From Janthinobacterium sp. SUN073 (GTDB lineage: Bacteria; Pseudomonadota; Gammaproteobacteria; Burkholderiales; Burkholderiaceae_D): a stretch of DNA of 64,000 nt. Both the position numbers and the translations under genes were made by a program. Every line of letters begins with the position of its first letter. The stretch's first letter is position 1. Below are positions 28,159 through 36,512 of the stretch, one piece after another. The notes beneath the pieces are model-generated. The model was not told the origin of the DNA. It saw only the letters and a program-made list of their open reading frames with translations, and did no database searches. Location: assembly GCF_030397665.1 (NCBI RefSeq), contig NZ_JAPUBT010000008.1:186249-250248 (forward strand). The letters are read 5' to 3'.

Positions 28159-29055
28159 TCATTCCGCACACTTGTCGCGCAGGAAATCGCGCAGCTGCAG
28201 CACCAGCGGCGTCACCTGGGCCCGGTGCATGCACACCAGCTGCAAGGGCGTGGCCTCGCCCGCCACCTCGGGCAGCAGCACCTCCAGGCGGCCGGCCGCC
28301 ACGTCGCCGGCAACGTCTAGCCGCGATTTATAGGCGATGCCCAGTCCCGCCACGGCCCAGCGGCGCACGAGGTCGGCATCGTCTGCACTGCGGTTGCCAC
28401 TCACTTGCACGGTGACTTGCTCGCGCTGGGGCAGGCGGTAAAAGGTCCAGCGGTCATGCATGCCATCTTCCAGCGCGAAGCGCAGGCAATTGCGCTGCGA
28501 CAAGTCTTCCAGCGCCAGCAGGGGGCCGTATTCACGCAGATAAGCGGGCGAAGCCACCAGCACCCGGTCGTTGGCGGGGGCGATGGGCATGGCGACCATG
28601 GACGAATCGTCCTGCTGGCCGTAACGCAGGGCAATATCGACTTGCTGGCGCACCATGTCGGCCACCCGGTCGCTGACGCTGAGCTGGTACTGCAGCTTCG
28701 GGTGGCGCGACTGGAATTCGTCCAGCCAGCCCAGCATCAGGTTGCGACCCAGGTCGGACGGCATGGCAATTTTCAAGGTTCCGCCGAAACTGCCCTTACC
28801 GGCCAACAGCGCGTCGTGGCCCGCGCGCAGCAGGCGCAAGGCTTCGCGCGCGTGTTCCAGGTATTGCGTGCCTTCCGGCGTCAGGCTCAGTGAACGCGTT
28901 GTGCGGGTCAGCAGGCGCAAGCCCAGCTCCCCTTCCAGGCGCTTGACGGCGGCGCTGGCCAGCGCGGGCGAAATGCCGATCTCGCGCGCGGCCGCCGACA
29001 GGCTGCCCCGGTCGGCCGTGCGGACAAACACCTGCAAGTCATCGAGTCGCAGCAA
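28159..29055 (-). CDS. LysR-family regulator of the adjacent alcohol dehydrogenase
   Basis: A 298-residue LysR-type regulator with a TTG start; an upstream in-frame stop excludes an ATG start. The N-terminal helix-turn-helix (LQVFVRTADRGSLSAAAREIGISPALASAAVKRLE) and effector-binding domain are typical of the CrgA/AphB-like subgroup (ALRYGQQDDSSMVAM). It is divergent from the alcohol dehydrogenase gene at 29161, with 105 bp between them, the usual sign of local control. Confidence 0.88.
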   Translation of the reverse strand: MLRLDDLQVFVRTADRGSLSAAAREIGISPALASAAVKRLEGELGLRLLTRTTRSLSLTPEGTQYLEHAREALRLLRAGHDALLAGKGSFGGTLKIAMPSDLGRNLMLGWLDEFQSRHPKLQYQLSVSDRVADMVRQQVDIALRYGQQDDSSMVAMPIAPANDRVLVASPAYLREYGPLLALEDLSQRNCLRFALEDGMHDRWTFYRLPQREQVTVQVSGNRSADDADLVRRWAVAGLGIAYKSRLDVAGDVAAGRLEVLLPEVAGEATPLQLVCMHRAQVTPLVLQLRDFLRDKCAE

Positions 29056-29160
29056 TTTTCAGCATTCCTTTGAAAGTGTTTCGGTACGCGCCCTCTTTTT
29101 CCCGGACGCGAAAGCAACCATCATACGTCATCGCCTTCCCACTCTAGCCCAAGGATTAGC

Positions 29161-30177
29161 ATGAAAGCCATCGCCTACCACCACAGCCTGCCCATCACGG
29201 ATGCAGCCGCCCTGCTCGACATCGAGCTGCCAATGCCCGTCGCCACGGGGCGCGACCTGCTCGTCGCCGTCAAGGCCATCTCCGTCAACCCCGTCGACGC
29301 CAAGGTGCGCAAGAACCGCGCGCCGAAAGAGGGCCAGCCGGAAGTGCTGGGCTGGGATGCGGCTGGCGTCGTCACGGCCGTCGGCCCCGACGTGACGCTG
29401 TTCCAGGTGGGCGACAAGGTCTGGTACGCGGGCGCCATCAACCGCCCCGGCAGCAACAGCGAATTCCAGCTGGTCGACGAGCGCATCGTCGGCCACATGC
29501 CCGCCAGCCTGGACTTTGCCCCCGCCGCCGCCCTGCCCTTGACGGCGATTACCGCCTGGGAATTGCTGTTCGACCGCCTGCAGCTCAGCCGCGACAAGAG
29601 TCTGACAGGCAAGTCCCTGCTGGTGATCGGCGCGGCCGGCGGCGTCGGCTCCGTGCTGGTGCAGTTGGCGCGTCAATTGACGGGCGTCACCATCATCGGC
29701 ACGGCCTCGCGCGCGGAAACGGCTGACTGGGTCAGGGAACTGGGTGCCCACCACGTGATCGACCACAGCTTGCCGCTGGCGGGGGAAATCACGCGCCTGG
29801 GCTTGCCGCCCGTCGATTACGTGATCAGCCTGAACCAGACCGACAAGCATTTCGAGCAAATCGTGGAACTGATCGCGCCGCAAGGCAAGTTCGCCCTGAT
29901 CGACGACCCCGAGCACATCGACGTGCGCAAGTTCAAGGGCAAGAGCGTGTCCTTGCACTGGGAACTGATGTTTACCCGTTCGCTGTTCCAGACGGCCGAC
30001 ATGGTCAAACAGCATGAACTGCTGGAAGAACTGGCGCAGCTGGTGGATGCGGGCACCATCAAGACCACCCTGGCCGAGCGCTTCGGCACGATCAATGCGG
30101 CGAATTTGAAACGCGCGCATGCCTTATTGGAAAGCAATACCGCCAAGGGCAAGATCGTGCTGGAAAATTTTAATTAA
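29161..30177 (+). CDS. Zinc-type alcohol dehydrogenase-family oxidoreductase (quinone-oxidoreductase-like), copy 1
   Basis: A 338-residue medium-chain reductase. The catalytic fold opens with MKAIAYHHSLPI and AISVNPVDAKVRKN. The Rossmann motif is VIGAAGGVGSVLVQLAR near residues 157-173, which binds NADPH. The usual structural-zinc cysteines are absent, as in the zeta-crystallin/ZADH1 branch, so it probably reduces quinones or enones. Its stop codon abuts the convergent glycerate kinase gene with no gap. A close paralogue lies at 34395. Confidence 0.88.
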   Translation: MKAIAYHHSLPITDAAALLDIELPMPVATGRDLLVAVKAISVNPVDAKVRKNRAPKEGQPEVLGWDAAGVVTAVGPDVTLFQVGDKVWYAGAINRPGSNSEFQLVDERIVGHMPASLDFAPAAALPLTAITAWELLFDRLQLSRDKSLTGKSLLVIGAAGGVGSVLVQLARQLTGVTIIGTASRAETADWVRELGAHHVIDHSLPLAGEITRLGLPPVDYVISLNQTDKHFEQIVELIAPQGKFALIDDPEHIDVRKFKGKSVSLHWELMFTRSLFQTADMVKQHELLEELAQLVDAGTIKTTLAERFGTINAANLKRAHALLESNTAKGKIVLENFN

Positions 30178-31446
30178 TCAGGTAATCAGGATGGCCCGGA
30201 AATCATTGACGTTGGTCAATGTCGGGCCAGTGATCACGCTATCTCCCAGCGCCTGGAAGAAGCCGTGGCCATCGTTGTTGTCGAGGCTCTCGCGCGGCTT
30301 GATGCCCAGCGCCCAGGCGCGCTGCAGGGTGTCCGGCGCCAGAAGCGCGCCGGCGATGTCTTCCTGGCCGTCGACGCCATCCGTGTCGCCGGCCAGCGCG
30401 TGGATGCCTTCCTGCCCGTCCAGCGCGATGCCCAGCGCCAGCAAAAATTCCACATTGCGGCCGCCGCGGCCATTGCCGCGCACGGTGACCGTCGTTTCGC
30501 CGCCCGACAGCAGCACGCACGGGGCGGGAAACGGCTGGCCCCGCATGGCCGTTTGCAGCGCGATGCCGGCCATGACTTTCCCCACGTCGCGCGCCTCCCC
30601 TTCCAGGCTGTCGCCTAATATACACGGTGTGATACCGGCCGCGCGCGCCACGGCTGCCGCCGCTTCCAGCGCCATCTGCGGCGTGGCGACCAGGGTCGTG
30701 CGCGTGCGCGCCAGACGCGGATCGTCGGGTTTCACGGATTCGCCGCGCCCGCTTTCCAGCACCGCGCGCAAGCTGTTCGGCAAGTCGATGCCGTAGCGGC
30801 GCACGATGGCCAGCGCGTCCTCGCAGGTGGTGGCGTCGCCTACCGTGGGACCGGAAGCGATATCGCCCAGCTTGTCGCCGGGCACGTCGGAAATGGCCAA
30901 AGTGATGACTTGCGCCGGATGGCAAGCGGCCGCCAGACGCCCGCCCTTGATGGCCGACAAATGGCGGCGCACGCAATTCATTTCGCCGATGGTAGCGCCC
31001 GAGGCCAGCAGCGCGCGGTTCAAGGCTTGCTTGTCTTCCAGGCTGATGCCGTCCAGCGGCAAGGCCAGCAGCGACGAGCCGCCGCCCGAAATCAAACACA
31101 GCACCGTGTCGTCCGCCTGCAAATTCCCCACCAGGTCGAGCATGCGCTGCGCGGCCTGCATGCCGGCCGCATCCGGCACGGGGTGCGACGCTTCCACGAT
31201 CTCGATGCGCACACACGGCACGGCGTAACCGTAGCGCGTCACCACCAGTCCGGACAGGGGACCAGGCCAATGCTGTTCCACGGCTTGCGCCATGGCGGCC
31301 GACGCCTTGCCGGCGCCGATGACGATCAGCCGTCCCTCGGGCGCGGGCGGCAGATGGGGCGGGATGCAGTGCGATGGCTGGGCCGCTTCGATGGCGGCCT
31401 GGAACATGGCTTGCAGCAAGGCGCGCGGCGCTGGGGTGGTCGTCAT
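30178..31446 (-). CDS. Glycerate 2-kinase, MOFRL type (TtuD/GckA)
   Basis: A 422-residue protein starting at 31446, where GAGGAG precedes the ATG. It has the DUF4147/MOFRL layout: [20 protein letters not shown] near residue 40, [13 protein letters not shown] near 125, [22 protein letters not shown] lysine region, and the C-terminal [27 protein letters not shown] block. It phosphorylates D-glycerate to 2-phosphoglycerate in tartrate, glyoxylate or serine catabolism. No other pathway genes are adjacent. Confidence 0.9.
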   Translation of the reverse strand: MTTTPAPRALLQAMFQAAIEAAQPSHCIPPHLPPAPEGRLIVIGAGKASAAMAQAVEQHWPGPLSGLVVTRYGYAVPCVRIEIVEASHPVPDAAGMQAAQRMLDLVGNLQADDTVLCLISGGGSSLLALPLDGISLEDKQALNRALLASGATIGEMNCVRRHLSAIKGGRLAAACHPAQVITLAISDVPGDKLGDIASGPTVGDATTCEDALAIVRRYGIDLPNSLRAVLESGRGESVKPDDPRLARTRTTLVATPQMALEAAAAVARAAGITPCILGDSLEGEARDVGKVMAGIALQTAMRGQPFPAPCVLLSGGETTVTVRGNGRGGRNVEFLLALGIALDGQEGIHALAGDTDGVDGQEDIAGALLAPDTLQRAWALGIKPRESLDNNDGHGFFQALGDSVITGPTLTNVNDFRAILIT

Positions 31447-31536
31447 GGTGTTCTCCTCGGGTATCCGAACCCGATCATAGCAGGGACGTGGCCGCCCGGA
31501 GGCTACAATGGCGGCAAGATTACTCACAGGAATGCA

Positions 31537-31890
31537 ATGAACGACGCCATCGAATGGACCAGTCTTGCCCGCACTTTCGGGCTATTTACCGTCACGGCCG
31601 TGGCCGAACTGCTGGGCTGCTACCTGCCCATGCTGTGGCTGAGCAACAAGGGCAGCGCCTGGCTGCTGTTGCCGGCCGCCATCAGCCTCTTGATCTTCGT
31701 GTGGCTGCTGACCTTGCATCCGGCCGCCAGCGGCCGGGTGTATGCCACGTATGGCGCCATCTATATCGCCACGGCGCTGGGGTGGCTGTGGCTGGTGGAC
31801 GGCATCACGCCCGCCTGGACGGATGTGACGGGCGTGGGCCTGGCCCTGGCCGGCGCCGCCGTCATTGCCATGGGGCACAAAACGGCTTGA
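31537..31890 (+). CDS. ynfA: YnfA family small membrane protein
   Basis: A 117-residue protein with four hydrophobic helices. The segment [20 protein letters not shown] with [15 protein letters not shown] matches the YnfA core very closely. YnfA is an SMR-like inner-membrane protein; drug efflux has been reported for some members. The start at 31537 is chosen after CACAGGA; the overlapping ATG at 31532 is out of frame. Confidence 0.92.
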   Translation: MNDAIEWTSLARTFGLFTVTAVAELLGCYLPMLWLSNKGSAWLLLPAAISLLIFVWLLTLHPAASGRVYATYGAIYIATALGWLWLVDGITPAWTDVTGVGLALAGAAVIAMGHKTA

Positions 31891-31896
31891 CGTGCA

Positions 31897-32298
31897 TCAG
31901 GCAGCATGCGCGCGGAAGTTTGTTTCCGCCGACCACACGGCGCTGGCGCGGGCCAGCAATACGGCTTCGCCATCGGCCAGCCAGTCGTCCGCATCGGCAA
32001 TCTTCCACATGGCTTGCAGCAGTTTGCGGCGCAAGTCGGGATCATCGATTTCATCGAGCAGGCTGTCGATCACGCCATTGGCCAGTTGCACCGCGCCATG
32101 CACGGTCGAGGTCAGCATGTCGTCGCACAAGTCTTGCAGCAACTGCTGAAAAGCGGCCGGCGCCAGGTCGATATGTTCGAGGATCTTGCTGCGGTGCATC
32201 GCTTGCAGCTCGGCGCTGGCCAGGTTGCCATCGACTACCATCATCAGGGCCAGAATACGTCCCGCTGCCTGGGGACTGTTCGCTTCATAAGTACGCAT
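31897..32298 (-). CDS. TerB-like helical protein
   Basis: A 133-residue all-helical protein with two similar halves. Each holds an acidic turn (VVDGNLASAE and ADADDWLADGE) of the kind that binds metal in TerB/DjlA-type folds. It lies 69 bp upstream, on the same strand, of nothing but its own 3' neighbour, and directly downstream of the terC gene (32368) with a terminator between. The neighbourhood of TerB and TerC supports a role in metal or envelope stress. It is convergent with ynfA. Confidence 0.7.
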   Translation of the reverse strand: MRTYEANSPQAAGRILALMMVVDGNLASAELQAMHRSKILEHIDLAPAAFQQLLQDLCDDMLTSTVHGAVQLANGVIDSLLDEIDDPDLRRKLLQAMWKIADADDWLADGEAVLLARASAVWSAETNFRAHAA

Positions 32299-32320
32299 GA
32301 TTTTCTACTTTCTCAGTTAA

Positions 32321-32357
32321 TTAAATAAAGAGCGCGCCACCGCCATGCGGGGCGCGC
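32321..32357 (-). terminator. Probable terminator after terC
   Basis: On the minus strand the arms GCGCGCC and GGCGCGC pair and are followed by a T-rich tract (32321-32331), between the terC stop and the TerB-like gene. Confidence 0.6.
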
Positions 32358-32367
32358 CGTACTGCAT

Positions 32368-33330
32368 TTACTTTTTGTCGCTGCGGGTGATGAACACGCT
32401 CGCCACGCAACTCGATACGATCAGCACTGCCACCACCAGCAACGAAGCTTCCACCGGCACGTGGTACCACGGCATGATCAGCATCTTGGCGCCGATGAAC
32501 ACCAGCACCATCGCCAGGCCATACTTGAGCATGTGGAAGCGGTCAGCCACATCCACCAGCAGGAAGTACAGGGCACGCAATCCCATGATGGCGAACAGGT
32601 TCGACGTGAAGACGATGAACGGGTCCGTCGTGATGGCGAAAATCGCCGGGATCGAATCGACCGCGAAGACCAGGTCCGTCACCTCGATCAGGATCAGCAC
32701 CAGGAACAGCGGCGTGACGTAACGCAAACCGCCCTTTGCCACGAAGAAACGCTCGCCATGGTCGCCGTCCGCTACCCGCAAGTGGCGGCGGGCAAAGCGC
32801 AGCACGGGATTGTTCGCCACATCCGGCTCTGCATCGGCCGCCACCAGCATGCGCATGCCGGTAATCAACAGGAACGCGCCAAACAGGTACAGCACCCAGC
32901 TGAACTCGCTTACCACCCATGCGCCGGCCATGATCATCACGGCACGCATGACGATCGCGCCCAGCACGCCATAAATCAACACCCGGCGCTGGTACTGGAT
33001 CGGCACCTGGAAGGCGCTGAAGATCAGCAGGAAGACGAACACGTTATCGACCGACAGCGCTTTCTCGATCAGGTAGCCGGAGAAAAACTCCAGCGCCTTC
33101 TGGTTGGCGATCTCGGGTCCGGCCGTGCCGTTCAGATACCACCACAGGCCACCGTTGAACAGCAGGGCCAGGCTGACCCACACCAGCGACCACGTCGCCG
33201 CTTCCTTGATGCTGACCTTGTGCGCCTTGTTGCCGCCGAAGACGAACAAGTCCAGCGCCAGCATCACCAGAACAAAGGCGATGAAGCCGGCCCACATGGG
33301 TGCCGTTGCAATACTCTCCAGGCCGTTCAT
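32368..33330 (-). CDS. TerC-family (Alx-type) integral membrane protein
   Basis: A 320-residue protein starting at 33330, where GGAGG precedes the ATG. It has about nine hydrophobic helices and the paired acidic motifs EKALSVDNVFVFLLI and IEVTDLVFAVDSIPAIFA, the TerC/Alx metal-ion signature. E. coli Alx is induced at high pH and exports manganese. The gene is divergent from an NhaR-type regulator, with an operator-like palindrome between them, and sits next to a TerB-like gene. Alkaline or sodium stress is the likely signal (inference). Confidence 0.92.
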   Translation of the reverse strand: MNGLESIATAPMWAGFIAFVLVMLALDLFVFGGNKAHKVSIKEAATWSLVWVSLALLFNGGLWWYLNGTAGPEIANQKALEFFSGYLIEKALSVDNVFVFLLIFSAFQVPIQYQRRVLIYGVLGAIVMRAVMIMAGAWVVSEFSWVLYLFGAFLLITGMRMLVAADAEPDVANNPVLRFARRHLRVADGDHGERFFVAKGGLRYVTPLFLVLILIEVTDLVFAVDSIPAIFAITTDPFIVFTSNLFAIMGLRALYFLLVDVADRFHMLKYGLAMVLVFIGAKMLIMPWYHVPVEASLLVVAVLIVSSCVASVFITRSDKK

Positions 33331-33390
33331 CGGTGGCCTCCGCAACTGTCTGTTTGTATCCTGATGCCCATGGCACTCTCCTTGCATGAA

Positions 33391-33419
33391 TTGAGCAGCC
33401 ATCATAGTCTGAATATAAA
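33391..33419 (+). promoter_or_regulatory. Possible promoter of the NhaR-type gene
   Basis: TTGAGC (33391-33396) and TATAAA (33414-33419) are 17 bp apart. A second -10-like TATAAT stands at 33436-33441. Confidence 0.45.
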
Positions 33420-33444
33420 CATCGAACAAATCGAATATAATTTA

Positions 33445-33473
33445 CGAATACATCGAAAAATTCGATGTATTCG
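33445..33473. promoter_or_regulatory. Perfect palindrome, candidate NhaR-type operator
   Basis: The arms CGAATACATCGAA and TTCGATGTATTCG (13 bp each, perfect) are separated by AAA. The half-site ATCGAA also occurs at 33421 and 33430. The palindrome ends 14 bp before the start of the LysR-type gene at 33488, in the spacer shared with the divergent terC. This fits autoregulation and control of terC. Confidence 0.7.
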
Positions 33474-33487
33474 CTTCAGGGAAAAGC

Positions 33488-34387
33488 ATGTCGACACTCA
33501 ACTTCAAGCACTTGCGCTATTTCTGGATGGTGGCCAAGACGGGCAGCATCGCGCGCGCGGCCGAACAGCTGCACCTGACGCCGCAATCGATCTCCGGCCA
33601 GCTGAGCGAGTTTGCCGACACCCTGGGCGTGGAATTGTTCCGCCGCAGCGGGCGCCAGCTGGAATTGACGGACACGGGCAGGCGCATCCTCAGCCATGCC
33701 GAAAGCATTTTCAACACGGGCGATGAACTGCTGGAAATCGTGCGCGACCAGTCGCGCACGGCGACGACGACGTTTCGCGTGGGCTGCGCCGATTCCGTGT
33801 CGAAACTGATCGCTTGCCGCCTGGTCGCACCCGCGCTGGGCCTGGCCGAGCCGCTGCGCATCATTTGCCGCGAAGGACGGCTGGCCAGCCTGCTGGCGGA
33901 CCTGGCGGTGCACCGGCTGGACCTGATCATGGCGGACCGCCCCATGCCCGCCCATTTGAGCGTGCGCGGCTTTAACCATTTACTGGGCGAAAGCGGCATG
34001 ACCCTGTTCGGCACGCCAGCGCTGGCCGCCACCCTGACGGGGGACTTTCCGCTATGCCTCGACGGCGCGCCGCTGCTGCTGCCAGGCGAAGACTTCGCCA
34101 TCTACGGGCGCTTGCTGCAATGGCTGGGCGACAATCATCTGCACCCGCGCATCGTGGGCGAGTTCGACGACAGCGCCATGATGAAGGCCTTCGGCCAGTC
34201 CGGCGCCGGCCTGTTCTTTGCGCCCACCGTGATCGCGCCCCAGGTGTGTGAACAGTACGCCGTGGTGGCGCTGGGGCGGGTCGACAGCCTGGTCGAGCAA
34301 GTCTACGCGATCACCACGGAACGGCGCCTGAGCCACCCCGCCACCATCGCCATCAGCCAGAGCGCGCGGCACGAGCTGTTCGTGTAA
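33488..34387 (+). CDS. nhaR: NhaR-type LysR-family regulator
   Basis: A 299-residue protein. The winged helix (LNFKHLRYFWMVAKTGSIARAAEQLHLTPQSISGQ) and especially the effector domain (RIVGEFDDSAMMKAFGQSGAGLFFAPTV) match E. coli NhaR rather than general LysR proteins. NhaR responds to sodium and alkaline conditions and in E. coli activates nhaA. No Na+/H+ antiporter gene is adjacent here; the divergent neighbour is terC. The gene is preceded by CAGGGAAAAGC. Confidence 0.85.
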   Translation: MSTLNFKHLRYFWMVAKTGSIARAAEQLHLTPQSISGQLSEFADTLGVELFRRSGRQLELTDTGRRILSHAESIFNTGDELLEIVRDQSRTATTTFRVGCADSVSKLIACRLVAPALGLAEPLRIICREGRLASLLADLAVHRLDLIMADRPMPAHLSVRGFNHLLGESGMTLFGTPALAATLTGDFPLCLDGAPLLLPGEDFAIYGRLLQWLGDNHLHPRIVGEFDDSAMMKAFGQSGAGLFFAPTVIAPQVCEQYAVVALGRVDSLVEQVYAITTERRLSHPATIAISQSARHELFV

Positions 34388-34394
34388 GCCAGAT

Positions 34395-35405
34395 TCAATC
34401 GCTGACGACGATTTTCCCCGGCTGCCCGCCCCGCTGCAGCAGCGCATGCGCGCGCAACACGGTGGCCGCATCCATGGGCGACAGGCGCTGCCGCACCGTG
34501 TGGCGCAGCACGCCGTCGTCCAGCAGCCGCGCCACGCGCTGCAAAATGCGGTGCTGCTCCAGCATATCGTCGGTAGCAAACAACGGCCGCGTAAACACCA
34601 TTTCCCAGTGCAGCGAGACACTCTTGCCCTTCAGCGGCGCCGCGTCGAAAACATCGTGGTCGTCGATGACGGCCAGCTTGCCGTGCGGCGCGATCAGCTC
34701 CACCAGCGCCGCGACATGCTGGGCCGTGTGCGACAGGGCGGCGATGTGGCGCACAGGCGCCACGTTCAAGGCCGCCACCTGCGCCGCCAGCGGCAGCGTG
34801 TGGTCGATCACGTGATGGGCGCCCATGGCGCGGCACCACGCCATGCTGTCGCCGCGCGACGCCGTGGCGATCACGATAAAACCCGTCAACCGGCGCGCCA
34901 ACTGGATCAGCATGGAACCGACGCCGCCCGCGCCGCCCAGCACCAGCAGGCTGCCCCGCGGCTGCACGTCGCCGGGCGCGATGGCAAAACGCTCGAACAG
35001 CAATTGCCACGCCGTCAGCGCCGCCAATGGCACGCTGGCCGCCTGCGCAAAGTCCAGCGACGCCGGCATGGCCCCCGCGATGCGCTCGTCGACCAGGTGA
35101 TACTCGGCATTGGCGCCCGCGCGGTCGAAGGAGCCCGCGTAATACACGGCTTGCCCCGCCGCGAACAGGGTCACGTCGCTGCCCACCGCATGCACGGTGC
35201 CGGCCGCATCCCAGCCCAGGCTGACAACGTTGTCCGGCACTGTGACCAGCCCGGCGCGCACCTTGGTGTCGAGCGGGTTGACGCCCACGGCGCGCACCCG
35301 CACCAGCACGTCGCGCGGGCCGGGCACGGGCATCGCCCCCTCCACGTCGAACAGGCCATCCTCGTCGCCCACGCCGCTGCCCTTGTTGAAACCGATCGTC
35401 TTCAT
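34395..35405 (-). CDS. Zinc-type alcohol dehydrogenase-family oxidoreductase, copy 2
   Basis: A 336-residue protein starting at 35405, where GGGGAGG precedes the ATG. It is a clear paralogue of the protein at 29161: GVNPLDTKVRAG, the LGWDAAGTVHAVGSDVTLF core, Rossmann motif VLGGAGGVGSMLIQLARRL, and the same KGKSVSLHWEMVFTRPLF block near the end. Structural-zinc cysteines are again absent. It ends 7 bp from the convergent NhaR-type gene and is divergent from a LysR gene at 35503. Confidence 0.88.
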   Translation of the reverse strand: MKTIGFNKGSGVGDEDGLFDVEGAMPVPGPRDVLVRVRAVGVNPLDTKVRAGLVTVPDNVVSLGWDAAGTVHAVGSDVTLFAAGQAVYYAGSFDRAGANAEYHLVDERIAGAMPASLDFAQAASVPLAALTAWQLLFERFAIAPGDVQPRGSLLVLGGAGGVGSMLIQLARRLTGFIVIATASRGDSMAWCRAMGAHHVIDHTLPLAAQVAALNVAPVRHIAALSHTAQHVAALVELIAPHGKLAVIDDHDVFDAAPLKGKSVSLHWEMVFTRPLFATDDMLEQHRILQRVARLLDDGVLRHTVRQRLSPMDAATVLRAHALLQRGGQPGKIVVSD

Positions 35406-35502
35406 TGCCTCCCCTTGCAAATAAAAGCCCATGGTAAGCGGCCACGCAACAAAGAAAAATATGCTTCAATGCGTTTCACTACTGACCAAACTGTCATGAA
35501 TC

Positions 35503-36426
35503 ATGCAAAACCAGGAAACAGATAATCTCTCCGGCGTGGCCCTGTTCGTGCAACTGGCCCAGGCGGGCAGCTTTGTCGCCGCCGCGCGCCAGGCCGGCAT
35601 TTCGCCGTCGGCCGTCAGCAAGAGCCTGGCCCGGCTCGAGCAGCGGCTGGGCGCGCGCCTGTTCCAGCGCAGCACGCGCCGGCTGAGCCTGACGGCCGAG
35701 GGCCAGCTGTTTTTGACCCGCAGCGAACGCATCCTGGCGGAAATGCAGGCGGCGCAGGAGGAACTGGCGGGAGCGCGCGCGCCGCGGGGACGCCTGCGCC
35801 TGGGCTTGCCGGAACTGGGCGGCGTATTCCTGCCCGCGCTGGCCGATTTTGCCGCGCAGCACCCCGCCATCGCGCTGGAGCTGGACTTTTCCGACGCGCT
35901 GGCCGAGGTCGTCGGCGACGGCTTCGACGCCGTCATCCGCATCGGCGCACCGCGCGATTCGCGCCTGGCCGCGCGCAAGCTGGGCCAGTTCCGCTCCTGC
36001 CTCGTGGCCTCCCCCGCCTACCTGGCGCGCCACGGCACGCCGCAGCATCCCCTTGAGCTGCAACAACATGCTTGCCTGCACTACCGCTTCCGCCACAGCG
36101 GCAAGGTGGAGCAGTGGCGCTTGCGCCAGGACGATGGCGAGGCTGCGCCGGACTTGCCTTTGTCCATGATCTGCAACAATGTGGAAGCGCGGCTGCACTT
36201 TGCCCGGCAAGGCCTGGGCATCGCCTGGCTGCCCGACTTTCATGTGCGCCCGGCACTCGATGACGGCAGCCTCATCGAGGTGCTGAGGGACTACGCGATC
36301 GCCGACCATCCAGCCCACAGTTGCTGGCTGCTGTGGCCGTCAGGACCGCACCTGGCGCCGAAAGTGCGGGCGCTCGTCGATTTCCTGGTCGAGGCGCAGC
36401 TGTTGTCGTCAATTGCCCACAAATAA
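35503..36426 (+). CDS. LysR-family regulator of the second alcohol dehydrogenase
   Basis: A 307-residue LysR-type protein with helix-turn-helix FVAAARQAGISPSAVSKSLARLEQRLGARLF near residue 25 and a CrgA-type effector domain (DAVIRIGAPRDSRLAARKL). It is divergent from the alcohol dehydrogenase at 34395 with a 97-bp spacer. The layout repeats that of the LysR/dehydrogenase pair at 28159-30177 in mirror image. Confidence 0.88.
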   Translation: MQNQETDNLSGVALFVQLAQAGSFVAAARQAGISPSAVSKSLARLEQRLGARLFQRSTRRLSLTAEGQLFLTRSERILAEMQAAQEELAGARAPRGRLRLGLPELGGVFLPALADFAAQHPAIALELDFSDALAEVVGDGFDAVIRIGAPRDSRLAARKLGQFRSCLVASPAYLARHGTPQHPLELQQHACLHYRFRHSGKVEQWRLRQDDGEAAPDLPLSMICNNVEARLHFARQGLGIAWLPDFHVRPALDDGSLIEVLRDYAIADHPAHSCWLLWPSGPHLAPKVRALVDFLVEAQLLSSIAHK

Positions 36427-36512
36427 GGCAGAGGAAAAACATTCGGACAAATATATCTTTATAATGGCAAGTCTTCCCGACGCCCTGCGCGCCCCTTCCT
36501 GGACTTGCCGCA

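Noticed and set aside
33331..33487. A yybP-ykoY manganese riboswitch in front of terC
   Set aside because: The leader is short, and the only strong structure is the palindrome next to the divergent gene. No riboswitch core could be recognised by eye.
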